Below are positions 16,314-24,781 of a DNA stretch of 46,406 bases, in pieces. This stretch comes from Candidatus Shapirobacteria bacterium (GTDB taxonomy: Bacteria; Patescibacteriota; Microgenomatia; UBA12405), in contig JAQVSI010000004.1 in the NCBI GenBank assembly GCA_028700625.1, positions 1 through 46,406 on the forward strand, given 5' to 3'. The position numbers and the translations under genes are program-made. How positions within the stretch are numbered: position 1 is the stretch's first letter; every line of letters begins with the position of its first letter. Under the pieces are notes generated by a model. The model made no database searches and was not told where the DNA came from. It saw nothing but the letters and a program-made list of their open reading frames with translations.

Positions 16314-16340
16314 CCATTATACAAAGCTAATTTAGACTGA

Positions 16341-16432
16341 AATTTAAAATTCGAAGTTATAATTTTTGTGTCCTTGAACGTGGGCGACCACATTCACCAG
16401 ACACAAAAAATTCGTAACGAGAGTTTTAAATT
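16341..16432. repeat. Family A long hairpin, copy 2
   Basis: A 92-bp inverted repeat with outer arms AATTTAAAATTC/GAGTTTTAAATT, middle arms AATTTTTGTGTC/GACACAAAAAATT, and tip GTGG-GCGA-CCAC with a GNRA-type loop. It lies between ftsH and the RNHCP gene, both on the minus strand. Confidence 0.85.
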
Positions 16433-16479
16433 GAAATAAAAGGTTCAAAAAATCAAAATTTACCGTAAATTAACCGTTT

Positions 16480-16800
16480 TTATTCCGCAACCGAATAAGG
16501 ATTTTTATTTAATTCCAAAAGCAACTCCCTATTATCCTTTTTACCTCTATCATCTTCGGCGGCCTTAACCCAAAATTCATGATTACATTTTTCACATTTA
16601 TAAAATATTTTAAAACCTTCATTTCGATACTCTGCCGCTTCTGGTCTCATTAACCCTCCACAACCACTAGCCCTATCTCCAGGAACCGCTTCATCAACAT
16701 GTTTTCCCCATAAACAATTTGGGCAATGATCAGTTGTTCCATTCCCAGTCACTTTTTCCCCACAAACTTCACAAACAAAATCTTCCACCACTTTTTTCAT
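16480..16800 (-). CDS. RNHCP domain protein (zinc-ribbon type)
   Basis: A 106-aa protein with the RNHCP domain (PF12647): FVCEVCGEKV, then DHCPNCLWGKHVD, GDRASGCGGLM and FKIFYKCEKCNHEFWVKA. The eponymous RNHCP reads TDHCP here. Eight Cys residues (positions about 9-88), most in CxxC pairs, suggest two zinc-binding knuckles. The cellular role is not established. It follows the GNAT gene with a 2-base gap and has a TATAAT 5 bases before its ATG, located in the 3' end of that gene. Confidence 0.85.
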   Translation of the reverse strand: MKKVVEDFVCEVCGEKVTGNGTTDHCPNCLWGKHVDEAVPGDRASGCGGLMRPEAAEYRNEGFKIFYKCEKCNHEFWVKAAEDDRGKKDNRELLLELNKNPYSVAE

Positions 16801-16802
16801 AA

Positions 16803-17381
16803 TTAATTATACCTAACTAATTTTGCCATCAATACACACTGATAATTATCAAAACCATAATATTTAACCTTTGGCGATATGGCTATTTTTTTAAATCCTA
16901 ATTTTTTATGAAACTTTAATGAAGCCAAATTCTTTATTGGGTTAAATGCTATTGAAGAAACTAAATATTTAATTGATTTATCAAGTAAATAATTATCTAA
17001 ACTTTCTAACAATTTACTTCCCAAACCTTGACCTAATTTATTTTTTTCCACCCCAATCCCTTTAATTTTATAAATCTTTCTATTAAAAATTTCTTTTTTT
17101 ATCTCATCATTAATCCATTTATTATATTTATGATCATCAACCACCACACTAATCCAAATATAAGCTAAAACTTTATCTTTTTCCTTTATTCCTAATAATA
17201 TTTTATTTTTATCTTTTTTAAATTCATCAAAACTATATGGTGCAATAAAAAATCCCTTTTTATTAATTTCATCAACATAACTCGACTCATCAATTTTAGA
17301 AAAATCCAACAAACTATCTTTTTGAATTTCTATTACTTGTTTTAGATCTAAATCGCTTAAAATTTCCACAACTTTTTTCAT
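16803..17381 (-). CDS. GNAT-family N-acetyltransferase
   Basis: A 192-aa protein. Motif A of the GNAT fold is clear at about residues 108-122 (VEKNKLGQGLGSKLL, the Q-x-x-G-x-G/A pyrophosphate loop), followed by FNPIKNLASLKFHKKLGFKK, the usual motif B region. Such enzymes move an acetyl group from acetyl-CoA to an amine; the acceptor cannot be told. The N-terminal 60 residues are less typical. It is probably co-transcribed with the RNHCP gene. A TATAAT lies 5 bases before its ATG. Confidence 0.85.
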   Translation of the reverse strand: MKKVVEILSDLDLKQVIEIQKDSLLDFSKIDESSYVDEINKKGFFIAPYSFDEFKKDKNKILLGIKEKDKVLAYIWISVVVDDHKYNKWINDEIKKEIFNRKIYKIKGIGVEKNKLGQGLGSKLLESLDNYLLDKSIKYLVSSIAFNPIKNLASLKFHKKLGFKKIAISPKVKYYGFDNYQCVLMAKLVRYN

Positions 17382-17400
17382 TATTAATTATATTTAATTT

Positions 17401-17458
17401 TTAAGCCCTCCTTTTTCAAGGGAGGGTGCTCCGATGTCCATCGGAGCAGGTGGGTTTA
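17401..17458. repeat. Family B palindromic repeat, copy 4
   Basis: CCCTCCTTTTTCAAGGGAGGG hairpin, second hairpin GCTCCGATG-TC-CATCGGAGC, then AGGTGGGTTT. It lies 2 bases after the stop of the 1004-aa gene and before the GNAT gene. Confidence 0.8.
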
Positions 17459-17460
17459 AT

Positions 17461-20400
17461 TTATTTCCCCAACTCCACTCCCATCTTAATATCTTTATCC
17501 AACTTTTGATTAAAAAGTAATTTTCCTCCCACCATACTTGCCTGCGGTTCCACTTGTAAAGGTTGCCAATCATTAGGAAACGACACCAAAGTAACCAAAC
17601 CTGTATCCCCAAACCCTGATTGTTTTTGAATGTAATTTAAATAAGAAAATTGATTACTTTTAGTCAAATTATTTTCACTAGAATATCTAATCTCTAATGT
17701 TTTTTTACTCAAAACCGGAACCGTCACTAAAAATCCAATTTCTTTCTTTCCATCGATATCTCTAATTCTAAGTTCATCAAAAGAATAAACTTTTTTCAAA
17801 CTACTATTATTTCCATCAATTAAACTAATTTGTGACAAATTAATATTTATTGGCAAATAAACCCTCAAATAATTTTTATAATCACCACCTGAAAGTTTGT
17901 TATCTTTGGCTGTATTTTCATAATTAATTTTTAAAACTCTACCAACAGAATTTGCACTAATATCCACCATTTGCTCCATATCTCTATACAAGAAATAATT
18001 TGATTTATTTACCCCAAAATTTGACTCAACCACAAATAAATAATCAGAAAAACAATTTTCTTTAGAACATTTTCCGTTATAAATAGACCCATTCCAACCC
18101 AAATTTTCAGTTATTAAAGCTGTATTTTTATCATTAAAAGCCAATTGAATTTCATTCTTTTCCAATAAATCAATCAACACCACCACTAAATTTAATTGCT
18201 CTTTAACTTTTAATTCTTTTATATCTTCAAACAATTGTCTTCCTACTGAACCTAAAAAACTAGCTTTCTGGTTTGAACCAGGAAAAAATTTATCTTCTGA
18301 ATAAAATTCAGCTTCTTCATATAAATTTTCTTTATTAATATTTTCTTTAAAATCTGGCACATAAATTTCTCCGACGACCCCCAAAATCGATTTTGCCACT
18401 GCCAAATTAATCCCAAAAACTCCATCTACCTTTCGGTTTATTTCTTTATCCAAGAACCATTGAATATCAGCTGAGGCTTTAGGAAAATTAGGATTCCAAT
18501 TGGCATCTCTCATAAACCATTTAGCTTCGTTTAAATAAGTTTTTATTTCCATTGGTGGCTCCACATGACCTTTAAGTTGACCATCAGCTTCATAAACATC
18601 TTTTATTTCAAAATTTAAAAGTCTTCCTCCTTGAAAACTTAATATCCCATAACTACCAATAAAACCACCTGTTGCTCTTAATTCTGTTTCATTTTGAAAT
18701 AAAACCAAATATTCCCTTTTTTTTCCATCAATTCCCAGCATTTCTGGTAGTATTTTCATTCCTTTAGAAATCAAGTCTATTTTTATTTTTATATCTTTCA
18801 TTTGTTGAGCCTGTTTCTGCAAAGACAGTCTCCATCTTGCTGGTAACCAATCATAATCCCCGTTTAATCTAGCCAAAATCAAACCCATTTCATTTTCAAA
18901 ACTAGTCAAGTTTTCTTCCCCTTTTTTTAATTCTTCTGAAAAATTTATTTTTCTTTCTTTAAAAATTGCTTGACTAATTAAATCCGCTCCTTGACTTAGT
19001 TCTATCGATTTTTTCTCCAATTTTAAAACATCTTCTCCTATTTTTAATAAACTTTGATAATTTCTAATTATCTTTATTTTATTAAGCCCCCAATCGTCAA
19101 TATTTTGATCAATTTTTCTAATTCTTAATAAGTTTTTTTCTGACAATCTCTCGACTTCCTGATATTTTTTTGCCTCAATCAAGGTTAAATTGTTCTTTAT
19201 GTTTTTAACTGCTAACACGGTCGATATTGTCCAATTTATTGGCACCACTAAAACTATAAAAATAGTTAAAAACAACAACACCAACCTCCATTTAAACTTT
19301 CTCGGAATTTTTGTTTCTTTAACAACAGGATTTTTAAGCCCTCCATTTTCAAGGGAGGGTTGGGTGGGTTTCGTTTCTTCTTTTTTTTCTGAAATCTTAT
19401 CTATTATTTCTTCTTCAAAAGATTCATCTACTAAATCTTCTTTTAAAGCCTCCCTGTCAAGGAAGGTGTCCCGATCCATCGGGACGGAGGGTTTTTCCAC
19501 TCGTAAAGTTGTTTTCTTCTGCTTATAAAAACTCTCTATTTCCTCTATCTTTTCCTCTTTTTTAATCTCATCTTCTTTATCTTCCTCTATTACCACCTCC
19601 ATTCTTCTTTTTGATTTTAAGACCTCCCCTTCATCAATAATAGGATTTTTAAGCCCTCCATTTTCAAGGGAGGGAAATTCCGATTTATCGGAATGGGTGG
19701 GTTTTACTTTTTTCTTTCTATTTTCTTCATCCGCTTTCGAAAAAAAATACTGCAAAGTTTCCACTATTCCTTCTTTAAAATCAACCCTTGCTTCCCATCT
19801 AAGTTTTTTATTACTTTCTGTCAGTTTTTCTTCATTTATATCTTCAATTTCAATCTCTTTTTGCAAAACCTTATATCTAGTCATTTTTGCTTCTTCTATC
19901 AAAACTTTTGCTATTTCCTGACTATTTGTTTTTTTTCCCAGCACTAGAAACTTTTCTCTATCTGTCCCCGACAAAAAACTTGCCCTCAAAATAGCCTCAA
20001 CCAAATCCTCTATCGCTAAAATCCTAAACTCACTTTTTAAACTTGGTAAGACTAAATTTTTATTAACTACCGCCAATTTTATAGCTTGGGCCAAAAAATT
20101 GTCTTCATCCATCCCTGGCCCGTAAACTCCCTCTGCTTCTACAAACCTCCAATTCAAATCTAATTCTTTTAATTCTTTTTTTGTTTTAACTGCTTTTTCT
20201 TTGTCGTTAACAGAAACTAAGGTTATTTTTTCACCTTTAAATTGATCCATTTTCCACAAATCTTTATCACCTTTAAAATCAAAAACATAGTTAAATTTTC
20301 CATTAACCTCCGACAAATCCATCAACCATTCAAAGTTTTTAATATCACTTAGACCGGCCACATATTCCCCCACTCCAATCACATTTATATCTTTATTCGA

Positions 20401-20475
20401 CAATTCTTCAGCCAATTTTTTAGCCGCAAAATGTTCAATTCCAATAATTAAAGCGAAAGGCAATGCTGAATTCAT
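17461..20475 (-). CDS. Fusion of an epimerase-like Rossmann domain with a membrane-anchored DUF4012 domain
   Basis: A 1004-aa protein. Residues 1-220 look like a degenerate NAD-dependent epimerase/dehydratase (FALIIGIEHFAAKKLAEEL at the start, VEAEGVYGPGMDEDNF near 110); the GxxGxxG loop is not intact. A charged linker (about 230-390) holds three family B repeats in frame (residues about 257-276, 326-343 and 368-381), each giving PSLENGGLKNP-like or related peptides. A single membrane helix (about 394-416) is followed by a coiled-coil region and the DUF4012 domain (PF13196; YLVLFQNETELRATGGFIGS near 580). DUF4012 proteins are surface proteins of unknown role, often beside polysaccharide genes; here flippase and ligase genes lie upstream. 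Confidence 0.8.
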   Translation of the reverse strand: MNSALPFALIIGIEHFAAKKLAEELSNKDINVIGVGEYVAGLSDIKNFEWLMDLSEVNGKFNYVFDFKGDKDLWKMDQFKGEKITLVSVNDKEKAVKTKKELKELDLNWRFVEAEGVYGPGMDEDNFLAQAIKLAVVNKNLVLPSLKSEFRILAIEDLVEAILRASFLSGTDREKFLVLGKKTNSQEIAKVLIEEAKMTRYKVLQKEIEIEDINEEKLTESNKKLRWEARVDFKEGIVETLQYFFSKADEENRKKKVKPTHSDKSEFPSLENGGLKNPIIDEGEVLKSKRRMEVVIEEDKEDEIKKEEKIEEIESFYKQKKTTLRVEKPSVPMDRDTFLDREALKEDLVDESFEEEIIDKISEKKEETKPTQPSLENGGLKNPVVKETKIPRKFKWRLVLLFLTIFIVLVVPINWTISTVLAVKNIKNNLTLIEAKKYQEVERLSEKNLLRIRKIDQNIDDWGLNKIKIIRNYQSLLKIGEDVLKLEKKSIELSQGADLISQAIFKERKINFSEELKKGEENLTSFENEMGLILARLNGDYDWLPARWRLSLQKQAQQMKDIKIKIDLISKGMKILPEMLGIDGKKREYLVLFQNETELRATGGFIGSYGILSFQGGRLLNFEIKDVYEADGQLKGHVEPPMEIKTYLNEAKWFMRDANWNPNFPKASADIQWFLDKEINRKVDGVFGINLAVAKSILGVVGEIYVPDFKENINKENLYEEAEFYSEDKFFPGSNQKASFLGSVGRQLFEDIKELKVKEQLNLVVVLIDLLEKNEIQLAFNDKNTALITENLGWNGSIYNGKCSKENCFSDYLFVVESNFGVNKSNYFLYRDMEQMVDISANSVGRVLKINYENTAKDNKLSGGDYKNYLRVYLPININLSQISLIDGNNSSLKKVYSFDELRIRDIDGKKEIGFLVTVPVLSKKTLEIRYSSENNLTKSNQFSYLNYIQKQSGFGDTGLVTLVSFPNDWQPLQVEPQASMVGGKLLFNQKLDKDIKMGVELGK
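19331..19371. repeat. Family B repeat, copy 5, in frame in the DUF4012 gene
   Basis: CCCTCCATTTTCAAGGGAGGG followed by TTGGGTGGGTTT. It is read as KPTQPSLENGGLKNP in the linker of the 1004-aa protein. Confidence 0.85.
19445..19496. repeat. Family B repeat, copy 6, in frame in the DUF4012 gene
   Basis: GCCTCCCTGTCAAGGAAGG hairpin, second hairpin GTCCCGATCCATCGGGAC, then GGAGGGTTT. It is read in frame as part of the linker (KPSVPMDRDTFLDREA). Confidence 0.8.
19645..19704. repeat. Family B repeat, copy 7, in frame in the DUF4012 gene
   Basis: CCCTCCATTTTCAAGGGAGGG hairpin, second hairpin ATTCCGATTTATCGGAAT, then GGGTGGGTTTT. It is read as KPTHSDKSEFPSLENGGLKN. Confidence 0.85.
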
Positions 20476-20505
20476 ATTTTATTTTAACTTAAAAACATCG
20501 TGTTT

Positions 20506-20536
20506 TATCTACGATCTATCATCTACGATCTAATCC
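20506..20536. repeat. Short tandem TCTACGATC-type repeat
   Basis: Degenerate units of ATCTACGATC about 31 bases upstream of the 1004-aa gene start. Confidence 0.65.
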
Positions 20537-20547
20537 TTAAGTGTGTG

Positions 20548-20576
20548 CGGTTATATTTCGGTTATTATGCGGTTAT
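20548..20576 (-). promoter_or_regulatory. Three phased ATAACCG direct repeats upstream of the DUF4012 gene
   Basis: On the minus strand ATAACCG occurs three times with starts exactly 11 bases apart, 73-101 bases upstream of the ATG at 20475. Spacing of one helical turn puts all three on the same DNA face, as in operators or iterons. The binding protein is unknown. This is the clearest non-repeat-family content of the 425-base gene-free stretch 20476-20900. Confidence 0.5.
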
Positions 20577-20590
20577 TGCCAATCAAAAAT

Positions 20591-20625
20591 ACGTCCTAAC
20601 CTTGAGTTTGTTGTGGTAGGAACGT
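20591..20625 (-). terminator. Possible terminator hairpin
   Basis: On the minus strand ACGTTCCTACC and GGTTAGGACGT form an imperfect stem followed by ATTTTTG. It lies well downstream of the flippase gene, so its role is uncertain. Confidence 0.3.
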
Positions 20626-20652
20626 GAAAAAACGTCATAACCAGATTAAAGA

Positions 20653-20700
20653 GAATCGCCCTATCAAGAGAGATGGTGAGCGAAGCGAGACAAAGGATTT
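20653..20700. repeat. Family B repeat, copy 8 (degenerate)
   Basis: AATCGCCCTATCAAGAGAGAT followed by the small hairpin GTGAGCGAAGCGAGAC and AAAGGATTT. It matches the subtype at 35246 and 40304, between genes. Confidence 0.6.
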
Positions 20701-20804
20701 GTACCTATAAAAAACCTAAAAAATAGTCCGAACCCGATTCCAAGTGGCTAAAATTTTATTAAAAATCTGTACTAATTTTAAACAGGGGAATATATCATTT
20801 TAAT

Positions 20805-20902
20805 AAATATTTTAATTTTAAAAATGCAATTTTTTGTGTCCTTGAACGTGGGCGACCACATTCACCAGACATAAAAATTTGTATTGAGAAATTAAAATAT
20901 TT
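20805..20902. repeat. Family A long hairpin, copy 3
   Basis: A 98-bp element with perfect 14-base outer arms AAATATTTTAATTT/AAATTAAAATATTT, then AATTTTT/AAAAATT, TGTC/GACA, and tip GTGG-GCGA-CCAC. The right arm covers the stop codon of the flippase gene, a position typical of a transcription terminator. Confidence 0.85.
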
Positions 20903-22121
20903 AAATACTCGTTTTTCTTTTCAAAAAGAAAACCATCAATCCACAAGCCAAAGCCTCACTAAATCCAGTCACCCAGGCTGCTCCAATAATTCCAAACCTT
21001 GGAATCATAAAAAGATTACCTATAAAATTAAAAACTAAAGTTATTAAACCTAACATTAAGATTTGTTTTTGCCCACCTTTAGCTATTAAAGTAAAGCCAA
21101 ACAGGTGACTAAGATAAGCAAAAAATAAAGCTACTAAAAGAATTCTTAAAACTTTTATCGACATTTCAAAACCACTTCCAGCTAATACGTTTATCATCAA
21201 AGGAGCAAATAAATAGGCGAGGGGAATTAGTAGTAATAATGTTCCTAAAACAATTAATATCGACCATTTAAATAAACTTCTCTTATTCTCTGACTTACCG
21301 GAAAGTAATGGAAAAATACTATTTACAAAATAATAGGCTGGTTGAATCATGTTTGAATAAATTTTATAAGCCAAACCATAAAAAGCCACTTCTTTTATAC
21401 CCACAAATTTGTCAATCATCAATGAGTCTATAGCCCGATCATAACCAGTAAAAACCAACATATAAACACCCATTGGCCAAGATTCTTTTAAGAATTTAAA
21501 AATAAACTCTTTATCTAAAACCCGTAATTTAAATGAAGCCAAAACTCTTTTCAATAACTTCCACCCAATACTCAAACTCAAAATTCTAGCCGCTAAATAA
21601 ACCCCAAAGACCCACATTAAACTAATTGGTCCACCCCAACCCAAAAGAACTATTAAAAATATTAAAGGAAAAAGGACATCCATTATTACTTTCAATCCCA
21701 TTCTCATTTCTGTTTGAAAAATTATTTCCAAACTTCCTGCTACTGAAGTAAACCAAATCATCATCAAAGCCACCACTGCTTCGCTTTTAATTAAAGCAAA
21801 ACCGTTCCAAGTAAAAATTAAAACTATCCCCAATATAAATGCAAACAAAGTCGTCAAAAGCCTAGTCCAGGCCACTTGCATAAATAATCTATTTCGGGTT
21901 TCACTTTCTTGTTTAGAAGCCTCTCTTACTCCTATAACTTTTGTTCCAAAATCAGAAATCGAATCTAAAAGTAAAAAAACTGAAATTACTAAAGTATAAC
22001 TACCGTAAACACTTGCTCCCAATTTTCGAGTCAATAATCCAGTAGTTACCAAACTTATTAAAATAGTTATTGCTTTAGCTACAATTTGAACCCAAGTATT
22101 AAAAATCGATTTCTTCAACAT
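20901..22121 (-). CDS. Polysaccharide flippase (Wzx/MATE-like, oligosaccharide transporter)
   Basis: A 406-aa integral membrane protein with about 12 hydrophobic helices. The N-terminus (MLKKSIFNTWVQIVAKAI, then LLTRKLGASVYGSYTLVIS) is typical of the MOP-superfamily polysaccharide exporters that flip lipid-linked sugar units across the membrane. The ATG at 22121 is preferred to an upstream GTG-type start because it lies 8 bases after the stop of the O-antigen ligase gene and gives the standard N-terminus. A family A hairpin covers its stop codon. Together with the ligase gene it points to surface polysaccharide assembly. Confidence 0.85.
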   Translation of the reverse strand: MLKKSIFNTWVQIVAKAITILISLVTTGLLTRKLGASVYGSYTLVISVFLLLDSISDFGTKVIGVREASKQESETRNRLFMQVAWTRLLTTLFAFILGIVLIFTWNGFALIKSEAVVALMMIWFTSVAGSLEIIFQTEMRMGLKVIMDVLFPLIFLIVLLGWGGPISLMWVFGVYLAARILSLSIGWKLLKRVLASFKLRVLDKEFIFKFLKESWPMGVYMLVFTGYDRAIDSLMIDKFVGIKEVAFYGLAYKIYSNMIQPAYYFVNSIFPLLSGKSENKRSLFKWSILIVLGTLLLLIPLAYLFAPLMINVLAGSGFEMSIKVLRILLVALFFAYLSHLFGFTLIAKGGQKQILMLGLITLVFNFIGNLFMIPRFGIIGAAWVTGFSEALACGLMVFFLKRKTSI

Positions 22122-22129
22122 AAACCATT

Positions 22130-23395
22130 TTAAACAATTCCCAAGACTAATACTAACAACCAAACATTTTGAGGTAGTGTTAACCAGTAGTGATCCATCA
22201 TTCCAGTTATTATCATAATTCCAAAAATTATTTTAAAAATAAAATTTAATTTTTTATTTTTATTAGAAATTAGAAATTGTAAATTTAAAGTTAAAAGCAT
22301 TAGTCCCAAAATACCTATCTGACTCCAGGCTAAAATTAAAATATTGTGCACTGGTTGCAACCAAAAAACTCCATTATTTTTTTGAAACTCTGGCAATCTT
22401 ACTAAAAAATTTCCCAAACCAATTCCAAACCAAGGAGATTCTTTAATCATTTTTAAACCAGATATATTTAACTGAATTCTTTTTTCAATTCCGTCCGAAT
22501 CCCATCCACCTAAAAAATTAGACATTTGATATTCATTGTTTACGATTCTTAGTCCAAACACCAAAATTCCCAAAAACAACAAAATCAAACCTATTTTACT
22601 AAAGTTATTTTTTCTCTTTACTAAAACCATTACTAAAATTAAAATCAAGGTTAAACCCCAAATTGTCCTACTCCCAGATATTAATATTCCCAAAAACCCA
22701 AACCAAAATACCAACCACCACCAAGTGTTATTTATTAGTCTCCCTTTTGTCAAAGGGAGAAGCGGCGTAGCCGAGAGGGATTTTATCCACCACCATAATA
22801 ATAAACTTACCAATAAAAATCCTGCCAAACTATTTGGGTGAGAAAAAGTCCCGTAAGCTCTAATTAAACCTTGTCCAAAAACCGACATCTGAGCGATTCC
22901 AATCGTATTAAAACTAAAACTTCTTTCCCCAAACCAATAAAAAATTCCACCCAAACTTCCATTGTTAATTATCTGAGCCAAAGCCAATAAACTTTCAAAA
23001 ACAATCCAACAGGGAATAATTTTTTTAAAAAAACTTTTAATTAATTCTTTATTTTTTCTAAAATAGAAAAATGTTATTAAAATTTGAACAACCCTTAGCC
23101 ACTTATAAATCGCAACCATCGGGTTTACCGCCACTAAAATATTTACTCCCACAAATCCTAATATCAAAAGATTTTTAAAATTAAAAAATTTTTTTATATT
23201 GGAAATTGAAAATTGGAAATTAGAAATTACAAACCCAATCCAAACAACATCTATCAAATACAAAGTAGGGGATAAATAATCAACTCTAATTCCCAAAACA
23301 TAACTCCATTCCGGCCAAAAATGTCTCCCCAATTGAGTTGGAATTAAAAGTAAAAATAAAAACAATAAAATATTTATTAATTTAGAAACAAACAT
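22130..23395 (-). CDS. O-antigen ligase / Wzy-type polymerase family membrane protein
   Basis: A 421-aa protein with about 10-12 membrane helices. It contains the family's landmarks: AYGTFSHPNSLAGFLLVSLL, GILISGSRTIWGLTLILIL, then a periplasmic loop with SPWFGIGLGNFL and PVHNILILAWSQIGILGL. Members join lipid-linked glycans to an acceptor or polymerise repeat units. A family B repeat is read in frame at about residues 204-219 (SLSATPLLPLTKGRLINN), falling in a loop after a helix, and AT-rich TTAGAAA repeats encode two further stretches (FVISNFQFSISN near 57 and NLQFLISNKNK near 375). Confidence 0.85.
   Translation of the reverse strand: MFVSKLINILLFLFLLLIPTQLGRHFWPEWSYVLGIRVDYLSPTLYLIDVVWIGFVISNFQFSISNIKKFFNFKNLLILGFVGVNILVAVNPMVAIYKWLRVVQILITFFYFRKNKELIKSFFKKIIPCWIVFESLLALAQIINNGSLGGIFYWFGERSFSFNTIGIAQMSVFGQGLIRAYGTFSHPNSLAGFLLVSLLLWWWIKSLSATPLLPLTKGRLINNTWWWLVFWFGFLGILISGSRTIWGLTLILILVMVLVKRKNNFSKIGLILLFLGILVFGLRIVNNEYQMSNFLGGWDSDGIEKRIQLNISGLKMIKESPWFGIGLGNFLVRLPEFQKNNGVFWLQPVHNILILAWSQIGILGLMLLTLNLQFLISNKNKKLNFIFKIIFGIMIITGMMDHYWLTLPQNVWLLVLVLGIV
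22738..22784. repeat. Family B repeat, copy 9, in frame in the O-antigen ligase gene
   Basis: TCTCCCTTTTGTCAAAGGGAGA hairpin and the small hairpin CGGCGTAGCCG, then AGAGGGATTTT. It is read as KSLSATPLLPLTKGR in a hydrophilic loop. Confidence 0.85.
23198..23230. repeat. Short tandem TTGGAAA-type repeat in the O-antigen ligase gene
   Basis: Units of ATTGGAAATT read in frame as NFQFSISNI. A related tract lies at 22261-22282 in the same gene and another at 23432-23460 downstream of the jag stop. Confidence 0.55.
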
Positions 23396-23456
23396 TCAAC
23401 CGAATAATACCATTTCTCTAAATTTATTTTAAAAATTAGAAATTTAGATTTGGAAA

Positions 23457-23924
23457 TTAAGCTTTTTTTATCACTATATGTCTTTCTTCACCTTCACCCT
23501 CAGATTCACCAACCAATCCTTCTATTTCAGTCAAAACCATATGGCAAATTCTTCTTTCGTAAGAACTCATATTAGCCAAAGACACAGGGTTTCCAGTTGT
23601 TAAAACTTTTTCTGCCAAATTTTTTACCATTTCTTCTAATCTTATCTTTTGTTCAGATCGATAATTATTTACGTCTAAAAGAACTCTAATTCCTTCACCA
23701 ATTTGTGATCGCACCATCAAAGACAAAACAAACTGAATTGAAGCCAAATTTCGACCCCTAAAACCAATTAATCCAGCTGGGTTGCCGACCGTAATTCCCA
23801 CCAATACTTGATTTTCTTCACTGTCAGTATCTTCCACAAAGGCTTTTTCTACCTCAAAATTCATTTTCTCTAAAAGTTCACAAGTAAGTTTTAAGATAGT
23901 TTCGTTTCTTTTTTTGTTATCCAT
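23457..23924 (-). CDS. jag: Jag/KhpB-type RNA-binding protein (KH and R3H domains)
   Basis: A 155-aa protein. The KH-like domain carries GLIGFRGRNLASIQFVLSLM (about residues 51-70) and the R3H domain SSYERRICHMVLTEI (about 121-135). The N-terminal Jag domain of longer homologues is reduced to the first 35 residues. Jag/KhpB binds RNA and affects cell envelope growth and division. Position downstream of yidC is the standard order near the origin. A TAAAAT lies 7 bases before the ATG. Confidence 0.92.
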   Translation of the reverse strand: MDNKKRNETILKLTCELLEKMNFEVEKAFVEDTDSEENQVLVGITVGNPAGLIGFRGRNLASIQFVLSLMVRSQIGEGIRVLLDVNNYRSEQKIRLEEMVKNLAEKVLTTGNPVSLANMSSYERRICHMVLTEIEGLVGESEGEGEERHIVIKKA

Positions 23925-23948
23925 AGTGGCTATTTTAACATGAAGGAT

Positions 23949-24725
23949 TTATTTCTTATTGATCTTATTAAATACTACTTGTTGAGCTATCATCAAAGCT
24001 GAAGTTGTAAACCAATAGAGTAATAATCCTAAAGAAAAACTCCATCCAATAAAAATCGTCATTAATGGCATAAAATAAGTTGATTGAGTTCTCATTGCCG
24101 ACATCATATCGTCTTCTTTATCTTTAGTTTCTTTAACAATTGATTTATCAACTGTTGGTGCTGGCATCATCAATTTAGCACTCCAATATTGCAAAGCTCC
24201 GGAACCAATCAAAAGAACAAAAGGGAGTATCCATCCCATATTAAACCCTTGAGAAAATAACTTTGATGGAGTTTCTAACAGATTAGAGCCAATAAAATTC
24301 AAATCAAACTTAAAATTTTGATCAATTCTTAAAGGTTGAGCTAAATAACTATTAATTTGTTCTAATGGTAATTTCCCTTCAGAAAAAGAAGTCACCTTGT
24401 TAAAAGCTGAAAAAAACAACAACAACACTGCTATTTGTACAATTTGAGGCAAGCAACCAGACATTGGGTTAACACCTTCCACTTTATAAAGTTCCATTTG
24501 TGCTTTAGCCAAAGCTTGTTTATCCTTTCCAAATCTCTCTTTTAATTTATTTAATTTAGGCTGTAATTCTCTAATTCTTTGGGCTGACTTTAAACTTGGC
24601 ATCACCAACGGCAACAAAATCACTTTAATTAAAATAGTTACTAAAATAATGGCTAAACCAAAATTACCCACCAAATTGTAAACCGCAAACAAAGCATTAA
24701 CAAATGGAGCTATAAATAAATTCAT
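23949..24725 (-). CDS. yidC: Membrane protein insertase YidC
   Basis: A 258-aa short-form YidC/Oxa1 protein that inserts and folds membrane proteins. It shows the five-helix core: NFGLAIILVTILIKVILLP (with the conserved basic residue in the helix), a cytoplasmic helical hairpin with QRIRELQPKLNKLKERFG, VNPMSGCLPQIVQIAVLLLF, and two C-terminal helices ending LLLYWFTTSALMIAQQVV. It lacks the large periplasmic domain of the E. coli form, as in Gram-positive and CPR homologues. It lies between yidD and jag. Confidence 0.95.
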   Translation of the reverse strand: MNLFIAPFVNALFAVYNLVGNFGLAIILVTILIKVILLPLVMPSLKSAQRIRELQPKLNKLKERFGKDKQALAKAQMELYKVEGVNPMSGCLPQIVQIAVLLLFFSAFNKVTSFSEGKLPLEQINSYLAQPLRIDQNFKFDLNFIGSNLLETPSKLFSQGFNMGWILPFVLLIGSGALQYWSAKLMMPAPTVDKSIVKETKDKEDDMMSAMRTQSTYFMPLMTIFIGWSFSLGLLLYWFTTSALMIAQQVVFNKINKK

Positions 24726-24748
24726 TTAATTTAAATAAAAAATAATTA

Positions 24749-24781
24749 ATCTACGATCTACGATCGAAAACCTAAGATCTA
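24749..24781. repeat. Short tandem CTACGATC-type repeat
   Basis: Units of TCTACGATC between yidD and yidC; the last bases reach the yidD stop codon. Confidence 0.6.

Noticed and set aside
20476-20900. Gene-free 425-base region tested by eye for RNase P RNA, SRP RNA, tmRNA or tRNA
   Set aside because: None of their conserved core sequences or a T-loop was seen; the region is accounted for by repeats, the phased ATAACCG sites and a weak hairpin.
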